Shown one piece after another: positions 5,342 to 11,035 of a DNA stretch of 11,035 bases. The stretch's first letter is position 1; every line of letters begins with the position of its first letter. Origin of the DNA: DATILI01 sp035476635 (GTDB lineage: Bacteria > Pseudomonadota > Gammaproteobacteria > Burkholderiales > Burkholderiaceae_C); NCBI GenBank assembly GCA_035476635.1, contig DATILI010000312.1:1-11035 (forward strand), in the 5' to 3' direction. The position numbers were made by a program, and so were the translations under genes. The notes below the pieces were generated by a model, which was given only the letters and a program-made list of their open reading frames with translations, ran no database searches and was not told the origin of the DNA.

Positions 5342-6333
5342 GCGGCCCGCGCCAGGCGGTCGCGCACGCCTTCCCATTCGGGGCTGTCCGGCGGCGTTTC
5401 GATCCAGATCAGGCTGACGCCGTGGTCGTCGAATTCGCGCAGCACGGCAAACAGCTGCTGGGCGGTGGCCGCCGCGTCGTCCGGCATGCGGCGGCGTATG
5501 ACCTTGGCCGAACTGCTCTTGAGCACTGCGCGTGAATAGATGGCAATGTTGGCCTGGGTGCCGTCGATTTCCGCGCCCAGCACATTGAGCGCCGCTTGCA
5601 GCGCGCGCGCGTCCATCAGCCGCACCTTGGCGCGTGGCGCGTAGTGCGCCTGCAGCGTGCCTGAGGCACGCGGGTCGGGCGCGGCAAGCTCTTCTTTTGT
5701 GCGCAGGGCCTGGCCGCAGGCCGCTTCAATCTGCGCGCGCGTGAGTACACCGGGCCGCAGCAGCACGGGCGCGCCGCGTGTGCAATCGACGATGGTGGAT
5801 TCGATGCCCACATCGCAGGGCCCGCCATCCAGCACCAGCAAATCGTCACCAAACTCGCTTTGCACGTGGCCGGCCGTGGTCGGGCTGATGCGGCCGAACT
5901 TGTTGGCGCTCGGCGCCGCCAAGCCGTGCACGCCCAAGGCCGCACAGGCACGCAGCAGCGCCTGCGCCACCGGATGCGAGGGGCAGCGCAGGCCAACGGA
6001 ATCCTGCCCGCCCGCCGCGGTCCTGGCCACTTCCGGCCGGCGCGGCAGGATCAAGGTCAACGGGCCGGGCCAGAAGGCGGCCACCAGCTTTTGCGCAAAG
6101 TCGGGCATGCCGGCAGCAAAGTGCCCGGCACCGGCCGCATCCGCGACATGCACGATCAAAGGGTGGTCGCTGGGCCGACCCTTGGCCGCGAAGATTTTTG
6201 CCACCGCGCTGTCGCTGGCGGCGTCCGCCGCAAGGCCGTAGACGGTCTCGGTGGGCAGGCCGACCAGGTCGCCGGCGCGGATCGCTTGCGCTGCGACGGC
6301 AATGGATTCGCTTGCCTGGCCGTCGAGGATCAT
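5332..6333 (-). CDS. sua5: L-threonylcarbamoyladenylate synthase, long Sua5-type
   Basis: A 333-residue cytoplasmic enzyme that makes threonylcarbamoyl-AMP from threonine, bicarbonate and ATP, the first step of the tRNA t6A37 modification at ANN-decoding tRNAs. The YrdC domain fills about residues 8-205: PTETVYGL (27-34), KGRPSDHPL (51-59), SANKFGRISPT (142-152), STIVD (179-183), RPG (193-195). The linker SGTLQAHYAP (224-233), typical of Sua5 and absent from short TsaC/YrdC, leads to the small C-terminal domain (about 235-333). The start ATG at 6333 follows the purK stop by 16 nt, and its ribosome site is poor (GGCGGCAAC), consistent with translation reinitiated from purK. It is the third gene of the purE-purK-sua5 run. 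Assignment is secure. Confidence 0.95.
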   Translation of the reverse strand: MILDGQASESIAVAAQAIRAGDLVGLPTETVYGLAADAASDSAVAKIFAAKGRPSDHPLIVHVADAAGAGHFAAGMPDFAQKLVAAFWPGPLTLILPRRPEVARTAAGGQDSVGLRCPSHPVAQALLRACAALGVHGLAAPSANKFGRISPTTAGHVQSEFGDDLLVLDGGPCDVGIESTIVDCTRGAPVLLRPGVLTRAQIEAACGQALRTKEELAAPDPRASGTLQAHYAPRAKVRLMDARALQAALNVLGAEIDGTQANIAIYSRAVLKSSSAKVIRRRMPDDAAATAQQLFAVLREFDDHGVSLIWIETPPDSPEWEGVRDRLARAAAA

Positions 6334-6349
6334 GTTGCCGCCGTTGACA

Positions 6350-7513
6350 TCAGAAAGCAGCGATGCCCAGCATTTGCGCGGCTTGCAAGGCCGTGGCCTT
6401 GACGGCTTGCGTGCTGGCGCCGGTGATGTTCAGGTGGCCCATCTTGCGGCCCCGGCGCGCATCCAGCTTGCCGTACAGGTGCAGATGCGTTCCCGGCAAT
6501 GCGAGTACTTCGGCCCAGGGCGGCTCCACCGCGCCTTCGCCCTGCGCGAACCACAGGTCGCCCAGCAGGTTGAGCATGATGGCCGGGCTGTGCTGGCGCG
6601 GCTGCACCAGGGGCAAGCCGGCCAGGGTGCGCACCTGGAGCTCGAACTGCGACGCATCGCAGGCGTCCATGGTGTAGTGGCCGCTGTTGTGCGGCCGGGG
6701 CGCGATCTCGTTGACCACGAGCGCACCGTCTTCCAGCACGAAGAATTCGACGCACAGCACGCCCACGTAGCCAATGCCGTTGGCGATGGATTTGGCAGCG
6801 ACCACGGCGCGCTCCACCAGGGCGGCGGGCACGTTGCCTTCAAACACCTCGGTCACGGCAAGGATCCCGTCGCGGTGCAGGTTGCGTTGCACCGGGAAAT
6901 TCACCGTGGCGCCGTCCTGGCCGCGCGCGACGATCACCGAAACCTCCGCGGCCAGCGGCAGCATCTTTTCCAGCACGCAAGGCACGTTGCGCAGCTCGGC
7001 CCAGGCGGCGGCCAGCGCAGCCGCGGTCTTGACGCGGATCTGGCCCTTGCCGTCGTAGCCCAGGCGGGTGGTCTTGAGGATGCCGGGCAGCAGGCCTTCG
7101 GGTACGGCCGCGAGCTGTTCGGCGGTCTCGATCAGTGCATAGGGGGCGCAGGCGACACCGCAGCGCATGAAATGCGCCTTCTCCAGCGCGCGGTCCTGCG
7201 CGACGGCCACGGCCTGGGCGCCGGGGGCCACTGGCCGGCTTTGCGCCAGGGTGGCCAGCGCAGGCGCCGGCACGTTTTCAAACTCGGTGGTAATGGCCGC
7301 GCTGCATTCGGCAAGCCGGGCCAGGCCCGCAGCGTCCAGATAGCCGGCCTGCACATGGTGGTGGCTCACCAGGCCGGCGGGACTGGCCGGGTCCGGGTCC
7401 AGCACCGCCGTGAAGTACCCCATGCGCTGCGCTGCGTGCACGAACATGCGGCCGAGCTGGCCGCCACCCATGACGCCCAGGGTGGCGCCAGGAAGAATGG
7501 CCCGCTGTGTCAT
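6350..7513 (-). CDS. purK: 5-(carboxyamino)imidazole ribonucleotide synthase PurK
   Basis: A 387-residue ATP-grasp enzyme that carboxylates AIR to N5-CAIR with ATP and bicarbonate. Landmarks: the N-terminal nucleotide loop GVMGGGQLGRM (13-23), TTEFENVP (75-82), the ATP-grasp Gly-rich loop KTTRLGYDGKGQ (147-158), Glu181-Lys182 of the adenine site, and the metal-binding NEIAPRPHNSGHYTMD (268-283). The C-terminal YGK and RKMGH (347-360) are characteristic. The ATG overlaps the purE stop as ATGA (7513-7510), so translation is coupled and the two subunit activities are produced together; N5-CAIR is unstable and is passed to PurE. Length and motifs are fully normal. Confidence 0.97.
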   Translation of the reverse strand: MTQRAILPGATLGVMGGGQLGRMFVHAAQRMGYFTAVLDPDPASPAGLVSHHHVQAGYLDAAGLARLAECSAAITTEFENVPAPALATLAQSRPVAPGAQAVAVAQDRALEKAHFMRCGVACAPYALIETAEQLAAVPEGLLPGILKTTRLGYDGKGQIRVKTAAALAAAWAELRNVPCVLEKMLPLAAEVSVIVARGQDGATVNFPVQRNLHRDGILAVTEVFEGNVPAALVERAVVAAKSIANGIGYVGVLCVEFFVLEDGALVVNEIAPRPHNSGHYTMDACDASQFELQVRTLAGLPLVQPRQHSPAIMLNLLGDLWFAQGEGAVEPPWAEVLALPGTHLHLYGKLDARRGRKMGHLNITGASTQAVKATALQAAQMLGIAAF

Positions 7514-8007
7514 ACGGCAGGCGGCGGCACAAGCATGTTGCGCGCGACTTCGGTCTGCTGGGCGCGAAATGTCTCGAGCTTGCTGCGCAGGCCGGGATCT
7601 TCGTTGGCCAGCAAGGCGACGGCGAACAGCGCCGCATTCGCCGCGCCCGCATTGCCGATGGCGAAGGTGGCAACCGGTATGCCCTTGGGCATTTGCACGA
7701 TGCTGTGCAGCGAGTCGACGCCCTGCAGGTGGCGGCTGGCCACCGGCACGCCCAGCACCGGCACCGGCGTTTTGGCGGCCAGCATGCCCGGCAGGTGGGC
7801 AGCGCCCCCGGCACCTGCGATGATGGCCTTCAAGCCGCGCTTGGCGGCGGATTCGGCATAGGCGAACATGTCGTCGGGCATGCGGTGCGCGGAAACCACG
7901 CGGGTTTCATGGGCGACGCCGAATTCCTGGAGAATCTGGACTGCGTGCTGCATGGTGTCCCAGTCGGAACTGGACCCCATGACAACACCGATGAGCACTT
8001 GGGTCAT
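7510..8007 (-). CDS. purE: N5-CAIR mutase PurE (class I)
   Basis: A 165-residue protein that rearranges N5-CAIR to CAIR; class I PurE works with PurK, which is the next gene. Motifs: MGSSSDW (10-16, phosphate and substrate loop), SAHRMP (39-44, catalytic His41), AGAGGAAHLPGM (64-75), and SIVQMPKGIPV (102-112). The ATG at 8007 is preferred: the protein then begins five residues before the first beta-strand as in relatives, and a -10-like TAAAAT (8044-8049) would place transcription start downstream of the alternative ATG at 8040. The ribosome site is weak in either case. It opens the purE-purK-sua5 operon. Confidence 0.96.
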   Translation of the reverse strand: MTQVLIGVVMGSSSDWDTMQHAVQILQEFGVAHETRVVSAHRMPDDMFAYAESAAKRGLKAIIAGAGGAAHLPGMLAAKTPVPVLGVPVASRHLQGVDSLHSIVQMPKGIPVATFAIGNAGAANAALFAVALLANEDPGLRSKLETFRAQQTEVARNMLVPPPAV

Positions 8008-8043
8008 GGTTCGCTTTTCGGTGGCATGGCTTCTAAGCATTGA

Positions 8044-8049
8044 ATTTTA
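8044..8049 (-). promoter_or_regulatory. Possible -10 box of the purE-purK-sua5 operon
   Basis: TAAAAT on the minus strand matches TATAAT at 5 of 6 positions and lies in the only A/T-rich part of the 67-bp purE/cnoX divergent gap. No good -35 is seen 16-19 nt upstream. A start near 8037 would leave about 30 nt of leader before ATG 8007. No PurR-like operator was recognised. Confidence 0.3.
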
Positions 8050-8074
8050 CTTTTACACCTCGAACTAGCCTGAA

Positions 8075-9031
8075 ATGATTGACGTAACACTGGAAAACTT
8101 CGAGACCGAGGTGATTGCCGCCTCGATGACCACGCCGGTCCTGGTGGATTTCTGGGCGCCGTGGTGCGGGCCTTGCAAGGTCATCGGGCCCATCCTTGAG
8201 AAACTCGAAACCGAGTACGCGGGCCGCTTCAAGCTGGTGAAGATCGATTCCGACCAGGAGCAGCAGCTCGCCGCCGCCTTTGGCGTGCGCAGCATCCCGA
8301 CCTGCGTTTTGCTGGTGAACGGCCAGCCGGTGGACGGCTTCATGGGCGCGCAGCCCGAGGGCAAGCTCAAGGAATTCCTGGACAAGCATGTGCCGGGCGA
8401 GGATGAACTCCAGTCCGACGCCGAAGCCGAGGAAGCGGCGGACCTGCTCGAATCGGGCGACCCAGCCGCCGCCCAGGAACGCCTGCAGGAGGCACTGGCG
8501 GTGAACCCGGCCAACGACGAAGCGCGGTTTGACTATGTGAAGCTCTTGATCGGCACCGGCCAGCTCGAGGAAGCCCAGGCCGCGCTCGCGCCGGCCTTGG
8601 CCCAGATTCCGCTGCAACTGCGCTTCGAGGCGCTGTCGCATTGGCTGGAGGCCATCAAGTTCGCGGGCACGGATGCGCGCGGCCAATGGACCGTGGAGCA
8701 GTTCGATTCAAAAATCGCGGAGAACAAGCGCGATTTCGAACTGCGGCTGGCCAAAAGCCGCATCCTGATCGCCCAGGGCGCCTGGACCGAGGCCATGGAC
8801 GAACTGCTGGAAATCGTGATGCGCGACAGAAAATGGGAAGACGAGGTCGCGCGCAAGATCTATGTCGCCATCCTCGAGTTGCTGAGTCCGCCCAAACCCA
8901 AGGCGGGTAGTGGCGCCGAAGGCAAGGCCGCGGGCGGCATCGAGATCTCCGGCAAATCCGTGGCGAAAGAAGACCCGCAGGCCGAGCTGGTGTCGCGCTA
9001 CCGGCGCAAGCTCAGCATGGCGCTGAATTGA
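8075..9031 (+). CDS. cnoX: CnoX/YbbN-type thioredoxin-TPR co-chaperone (chaperedoxin)
   Basis: A 318-residue cytoplasmic protein that holds unfolding proteins under oxidative stress and hands them to GroEL or DnaK. Residues 1-105 are a thioredoxin fold with the active-site WCGPC at 30-34 and cis-Pro75 (RSIPT). Residues about 116-270 are helical TPR-like repeats (EAADLLESGDPAAAQERLQEAL and onward), and the C-terminus ends in the family's YRRKLSMALN. E. coli CnoX has lost the first active-site Cys and is activated by hypochlorous acid; Caulobacter-type CnoX keeps CxxC and is constitutively active. This one keeps both Cys31 and Cys34. A low-complexity Lys/Gly/Ala/Ser linker (about 272-302) is inserted before the terminal helix and explains its length above the 284 residues of E. 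coli. The start at 8075 fits the first beta-strand (MIDVT), but no clear ribosome site precedes it. Divergent from purE, convergent with purC. Confidence 0.92.
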   Translation: MIDVTLENFETEVIAASMTTPVLVDFWAPWCGPCKVIGPILEKLETEYAGRFKLVKIDSDQEQQLAAAFGVRSIPTCVLLVNGQPVDGFMGAQPEGKLKEFLDKHVPGEDELQSDAEAEEAADLLESGDPAAAQERLQEALAVNPANDEARFDYVKLLIGTGQLEEAQAALAPALAQIPLQLRFEALSHWLEAIKFAGTDARGQWTVEQFDSKIAENKRDFELRLAKSRILIAQGAWTEAMDELLEIVMRDRKWEDEVARKIYVAILELLSPPKPKAGSGAEGKAAGGIEISGKSVAKEDPQAELVSRYRRKLSMALN

Positions 9032-9111
9032 CCCACCCCCGAAGCGGCTTACGCCGCCTCCCCCTCAAGGGGGCGTTCTGGCGCTGCGCGTGATGCGATG
9101 TTTAGGGGGGT
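9032..9111. repeat. Comamonadaceae-type intergenic repeat acting as bidirectional terminator
   Basis: The 80-nt gap between convergent cnoX and purC holds two consecutive hairpins: GCGGC-TTAC-GCCGC (9044-9057) and CCCCC-TCAA-GGGGG (9060-9073). The outer ends, ACCCCC (9035-9040) and a GGGGGG-TT run (9105-9112), can pair across the unit. From memory, near-identical units (ACCCCC-GAAGCGGC-loop-GCCGC-CTCCCCCTCAAGGGGGCG) occur in intergenic spaces of Acidovorax, Variovorax and relatives. Its place between convergent stops suits transcription termination for both genes; no poly-U tail follows. Only one copy is seen in this window. Confidence 0.55.
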
Positions 9112-10020
9112 TCAGGCGGTCAGGCGCTGCAGTGCTTCCTGGTACTTGGCGGCGGTTTGTGCCACCACCTCGCGCGGCAGCCGCGGCGCGGGTGCGGTTT
9201 TGTCCCAGGCCTTGCCGTTGACCTGCGTCTGCTCCAGCCAGTCGCGCAAAAACTGTTTGTCGTAGCTGGGCGGGTTGCTGCCCTCCACATAGCTTTCCGC
9301 GGGCCAGTAGCGGGAGGAGTCGGGCGTCAGCACTTCATCCATCAGCACCAGCTTGCCTTGTGCATCGAGGCCGAATTCAAACTTGGTGTCGGCAATGATG
9401 ATGCCCTTCTTCGCGGCGATCTCGCGGGCGGTCTGGTACAGCGCGATGCTGATGTCGCGAATCTGTGCGGCCAGCGGGGCGCCGATCATTTCGACCACGC
9501 GCTCAAAAGTGATGTTTTCGTCGTGCTCGCCGACCGCGGCCTTGGCGGCCGGGGTGAAGATGGGCTGGGCCAGCTTGCTCGCGTTCTTCAGCCCCTCGGG
9601 CAAGGCCACGCCGCAGACGGAGCGGCTTTCCTGGTATTCCTTCCAGCCGCTGCCTGCCAGGTAGCCGCGCACCACCGCCTCGACCGGAATCGGCTTGAGC
9701 CGCTGCACCAGCATCGAGCGCCCGCGCACCTGGGGCACCTCGGCCGCCGTCACCACGCTCTCGGGCACATCCCCGGTCAGGTGGTTGGGACACAAGTGGC
9801 CGAGCTTGTCGAACCAGAACAGCGCCATCTGCGTGAGCAACTCGCCCTTGCCCGGAATCGGCTCACCCATGATCACGTCGAATGCGCTGATGCGGTCGCT
9901 GGCCACCATCAGGATGCGGTCGTTGCCGACGGCGTAGTTGTCGCGCACCTTGCCGCGCGCCAGCAGGGGCAGGGAGGTCAGGGCGGAAGTGTGCAAGGCG
10001 GAGGAGGCAGCGGAAGACAT
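9112..10020 (-). CDS. purC: Phosphoribosylaminoimidazole-succinocarboxamide synthase PurC
   Basis: A 302-residue SAICAR synthetase that joins CAIR and aspartate with ATP; it uses the CAIR made by PurK and PurE, encoded about 1.1 kb away. Motifs: RGKVRDNY (22-29), MVASDRISAFDV (38-49), VEAVVRGYLAGSGWKEY (113-129), IADTKFEFG (209-217), MDEVLTPDSSRYWP (227-240) and SYDKQFLRDWL (252-262). The length is that of the long (yeast-like, ~300) form rather than the 237-residue E. coli form, usual for beta-proteobacteria. ATG 10020 has no good ribosome site. It follows the diguanylate cyclase gene by 37 nt on the same strand, so readthrough transcription is possible; GGGGCCCC (10048-10055) in that gap is too short to be a clear terminator. 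Confidence 0.96.
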   Translation of the reverse strand: MSSAASSALHTSALTSLPLLARGKVRDNYAVGNDRILMVASDRISAFDVIMGEPIPGKGELLTQMALFWFDKLGHLCPNHLTGDVPESVVTAAEVPQVRGRSMLVQRLKPIPVEAVVRGYLAGSGWKEYQESRSVCGVALPEGLKNASKLAQPIFTPAAKAAVGEHDENITFERVVEMIGAPLAAQIRDISIALYQTAREIAAKKGIIIADTKFEFGLDAQGKLVLMDEVLTPDSSRYWPAESYVEGSNPPSYDKQFLRDWLEQTQVNGKAWDKTAPAPRLPREVVAQTAAKYQEALQRLTA

Positions 10021-10057
10021 GATGCGGGCAGGAGCCGGTGGGCGACAGGGGCCCCGA

Positions 10058-11035
10058 TTATCGCTTGCGGGCTGCGGCGGCCTGGCCCGGCTCGGCCATG
10101 CACACGCCGCCGCGGTCCTGCGCCTTGGCGCGGTACAGCGCGGAATCCGCCTGCTCCAGCCAATGCTCGTGGTTCTTCATGCTGCGCTTGGCCATCGCCA
10201 CGCCGAAAGACACGGTGACCCGCGGCAACAGGGGCGCGCCCTGCGGCAGCACGCCCAGGCACTCCTGCACGCGGCGTGCGTAGTGGAACGCCTGCTCGGC
10301 ATTGGCGTCGCTGAGCAGCACGACGAACTCGTCGCCTCCCAGGCGCGCCACCACGTCACCCGCGCGCGCGCACTGCCCGAGCGCTGCCGCAAAGTGCCGG
10401 ATCACCGCGTCACCAGCCGCGTGGCCATGCTGGTCGTTGACTTTCTTGAAGTCGTCCACATCGCACACGAGCAAGGACAGCGCGCGTTCATGGCGCAGAA
10501 ACTGGCTGAATACCTGCGCCAGGTATTGGTCGAAATAGCGGCGGTTGCGCACGCCGGACAAGGCATCGTGCTCGCTGAGAAAGCGCAACTCGCGCCGGCT
10601 GTCCTTGAGCTGACAGGCCAGCCGGTACATCAGCCCGCCCATCAGCAGCGGGTAGCACACCAGCAGCGGCACGGCGGCAAGCTGCGCCCAGGCGCCGCTG
10701 GCGGGCTGGAACTGCCAACCCCAGACCAGCACACCAATCGCCGCACCCGCCAGATGCCCGCCAAAGCCCGCCAGCAGCACGCGCCGGCCACCCACTGTGA
10801 CGTTGCCCAGCGAGGTCGCCATCAGCAGCACCGCCGAGGGCACCAATGAAAACTGGATCGCGGCAGCGCTGAAACCGACGTAGAGCGAATCGAGCCAGAG
10901 GTTGATCTTCTCGGCGCGCAGCGGGTCGGGCGCACGGCGCGCCCATTGGTAGGCCAGGTGCGGCCACACGAGCACGAAGTAGGCCGTGAGCAGCCAGTAC
11001 ACCAGTGGAAGGGGGCTCGCCGGCACCGAGGGCAG
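10058..11035 (-). CDS. Membrane-bound diguanylate cyclase (GGDEF), 5' end beyond the window
   Basis: The frame stays open to the window edge. A GTG at 11026 could start a 322-residue protein, but the membrane region seems to lack its first helices and no ribosome site can be assessed, so a start outside is likely. Numbering from the GTG: about four hydrophobic segments (8-22, 47-70, 83-103, 116-135) resembling a MASE2 sensor (WPHLAYQWARRAPDPLRAEKINL); a short helical linker (136-152); and a complete GGDEF domain, DALSGVRNRR (154-163), DVDDFKKVND (189-198), GGDEF (230-234), SFGVA (273-277) and ADSALYRAK (293-301). The product inhibition site RxxD (R221-D224) lies exactly five residues before GGDEF. 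It should make cyclic-di-GMP from two GTP at the inner membrane and be feedback inhibited. No EAL domain is present in the visible part. It is upstream of purC, on the same strand. Confidence 0.92.
   Translation of the reverse strand: MPSVPASPLPLVYWLLTAYFVLVWPHLAYQWARRAPDPLRAEKINLWLDSLYVGFSAAAIQFSLVPSAVLLMATSLGNVTVGGRRVLLAGFGGHLAGAAIGVLVWGWQFQPASGAWAQLAAVPLLVCYPLLMGGLMYRLACQLKDSRRELRFLSEHDALSGVRNRRYFDQYLAQVFSQFLRHERALSLLVCDVDDFKKVNDQHGHAAGDAVIRHFAAALGQCARAGDVVARLGGDEFVVLLSDANAEQAFHYARRVQECLGVLPQGAPLLPRVTVSFGVAMAKRSMKNHEHWLEQADSALYRAKAQDRGGVCMAEPGQAAAARKR

Noticed and set aside
6251..7861. 536-codon open frame on the plus strand
   Set aside because: It is antisense to purK and purE, has low-complexity Arg/His/Gly/Ala content with no family signature, and exists because GC-rich genes rarely have stops in the complementary frame.
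10048..10055. GGGGCCCC between the cyclase gene and purC
   Set aside because: A loopless 8-nt palindrome cannot form a terminator hairpin and is ordinary in GC-rich sequence.

Overview
The window looks like chromosome from a GC-rich beta-proteobacterium of the order Burkholderiales, most likely Comamonadaceae (Variovorax/Polaromonas/Rhodoferax-like). The grounds are a Bug-type solute receptor, an IclR/HMG-CoA-lyase/family III CoA-transferase catabolic unit, a PEP-CTERM protein, a purE-purK-sua5 run, and an intergenic element of the CCCCCTCAAGGGGG type that I recall as common in that family. Genus is an inference; no rRNA or tRNA gene is present.

Left part (1-4259), accessory metabolism. The 3' end of a Bug receptor gene (+) converges, through a perfect hairpin, on a PEP-CTERM surface/secreted protein gene (-). 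Upstream of the PEP-CTERM gene lies a good sigma-54 -24/-12 element with an IHF consensus beside it. Next comes an iclR-type regulator (-), divergent from a two-gene operon (+): HMG-CoA-lyase-like protein and CaiB/BaiF CoA-transferase, with reading frames overlapping by 8 nt. The 108-bp divergent region has a perfect TGTTCT-N7-AGAACA dyad placed to control both directions. The simplest reading is uptake of a branched hydroxy-dicarboxylate, CoA activation by transfer, and cleavage by the lyase.

Middle (4284-5237): a lipoprotein with an SGNH/GDSL-like fold in which the usual catalytic Ser, Asn and His positions are all substituted, so it is probably a pseudoenzyme or binding protein.

Right part (5332-11035), housekeeping. 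purE-purK-sua5 form a tight minus-strand operon (4-nt ATGA overlap, then a 16-nt gap). A divergent cnoX chaperone-thioredoxin gene (+) follows, then a convergent intergenic repeat/terminator, purC (-), and upstream of purC a membrane diguanylate cyclase (-) that runs off the window. PurK and PurE convert AIR to CAIR and PurC makes SAICAR, so three consecutive steps of purine synthesis are encoded here, interrupted by cnoX.

The strongest leads are the catalytic-residue-free SGNH lipoprotein, the sigma-54/IHF control region of the isolated PEP-CTERM gene, and the small IclR-controlled lyase/CoA-transferase module. I found no CRISPR array, prophage, IS element, tRNA or defence system. No stretch over 300 nt lacks a gene.
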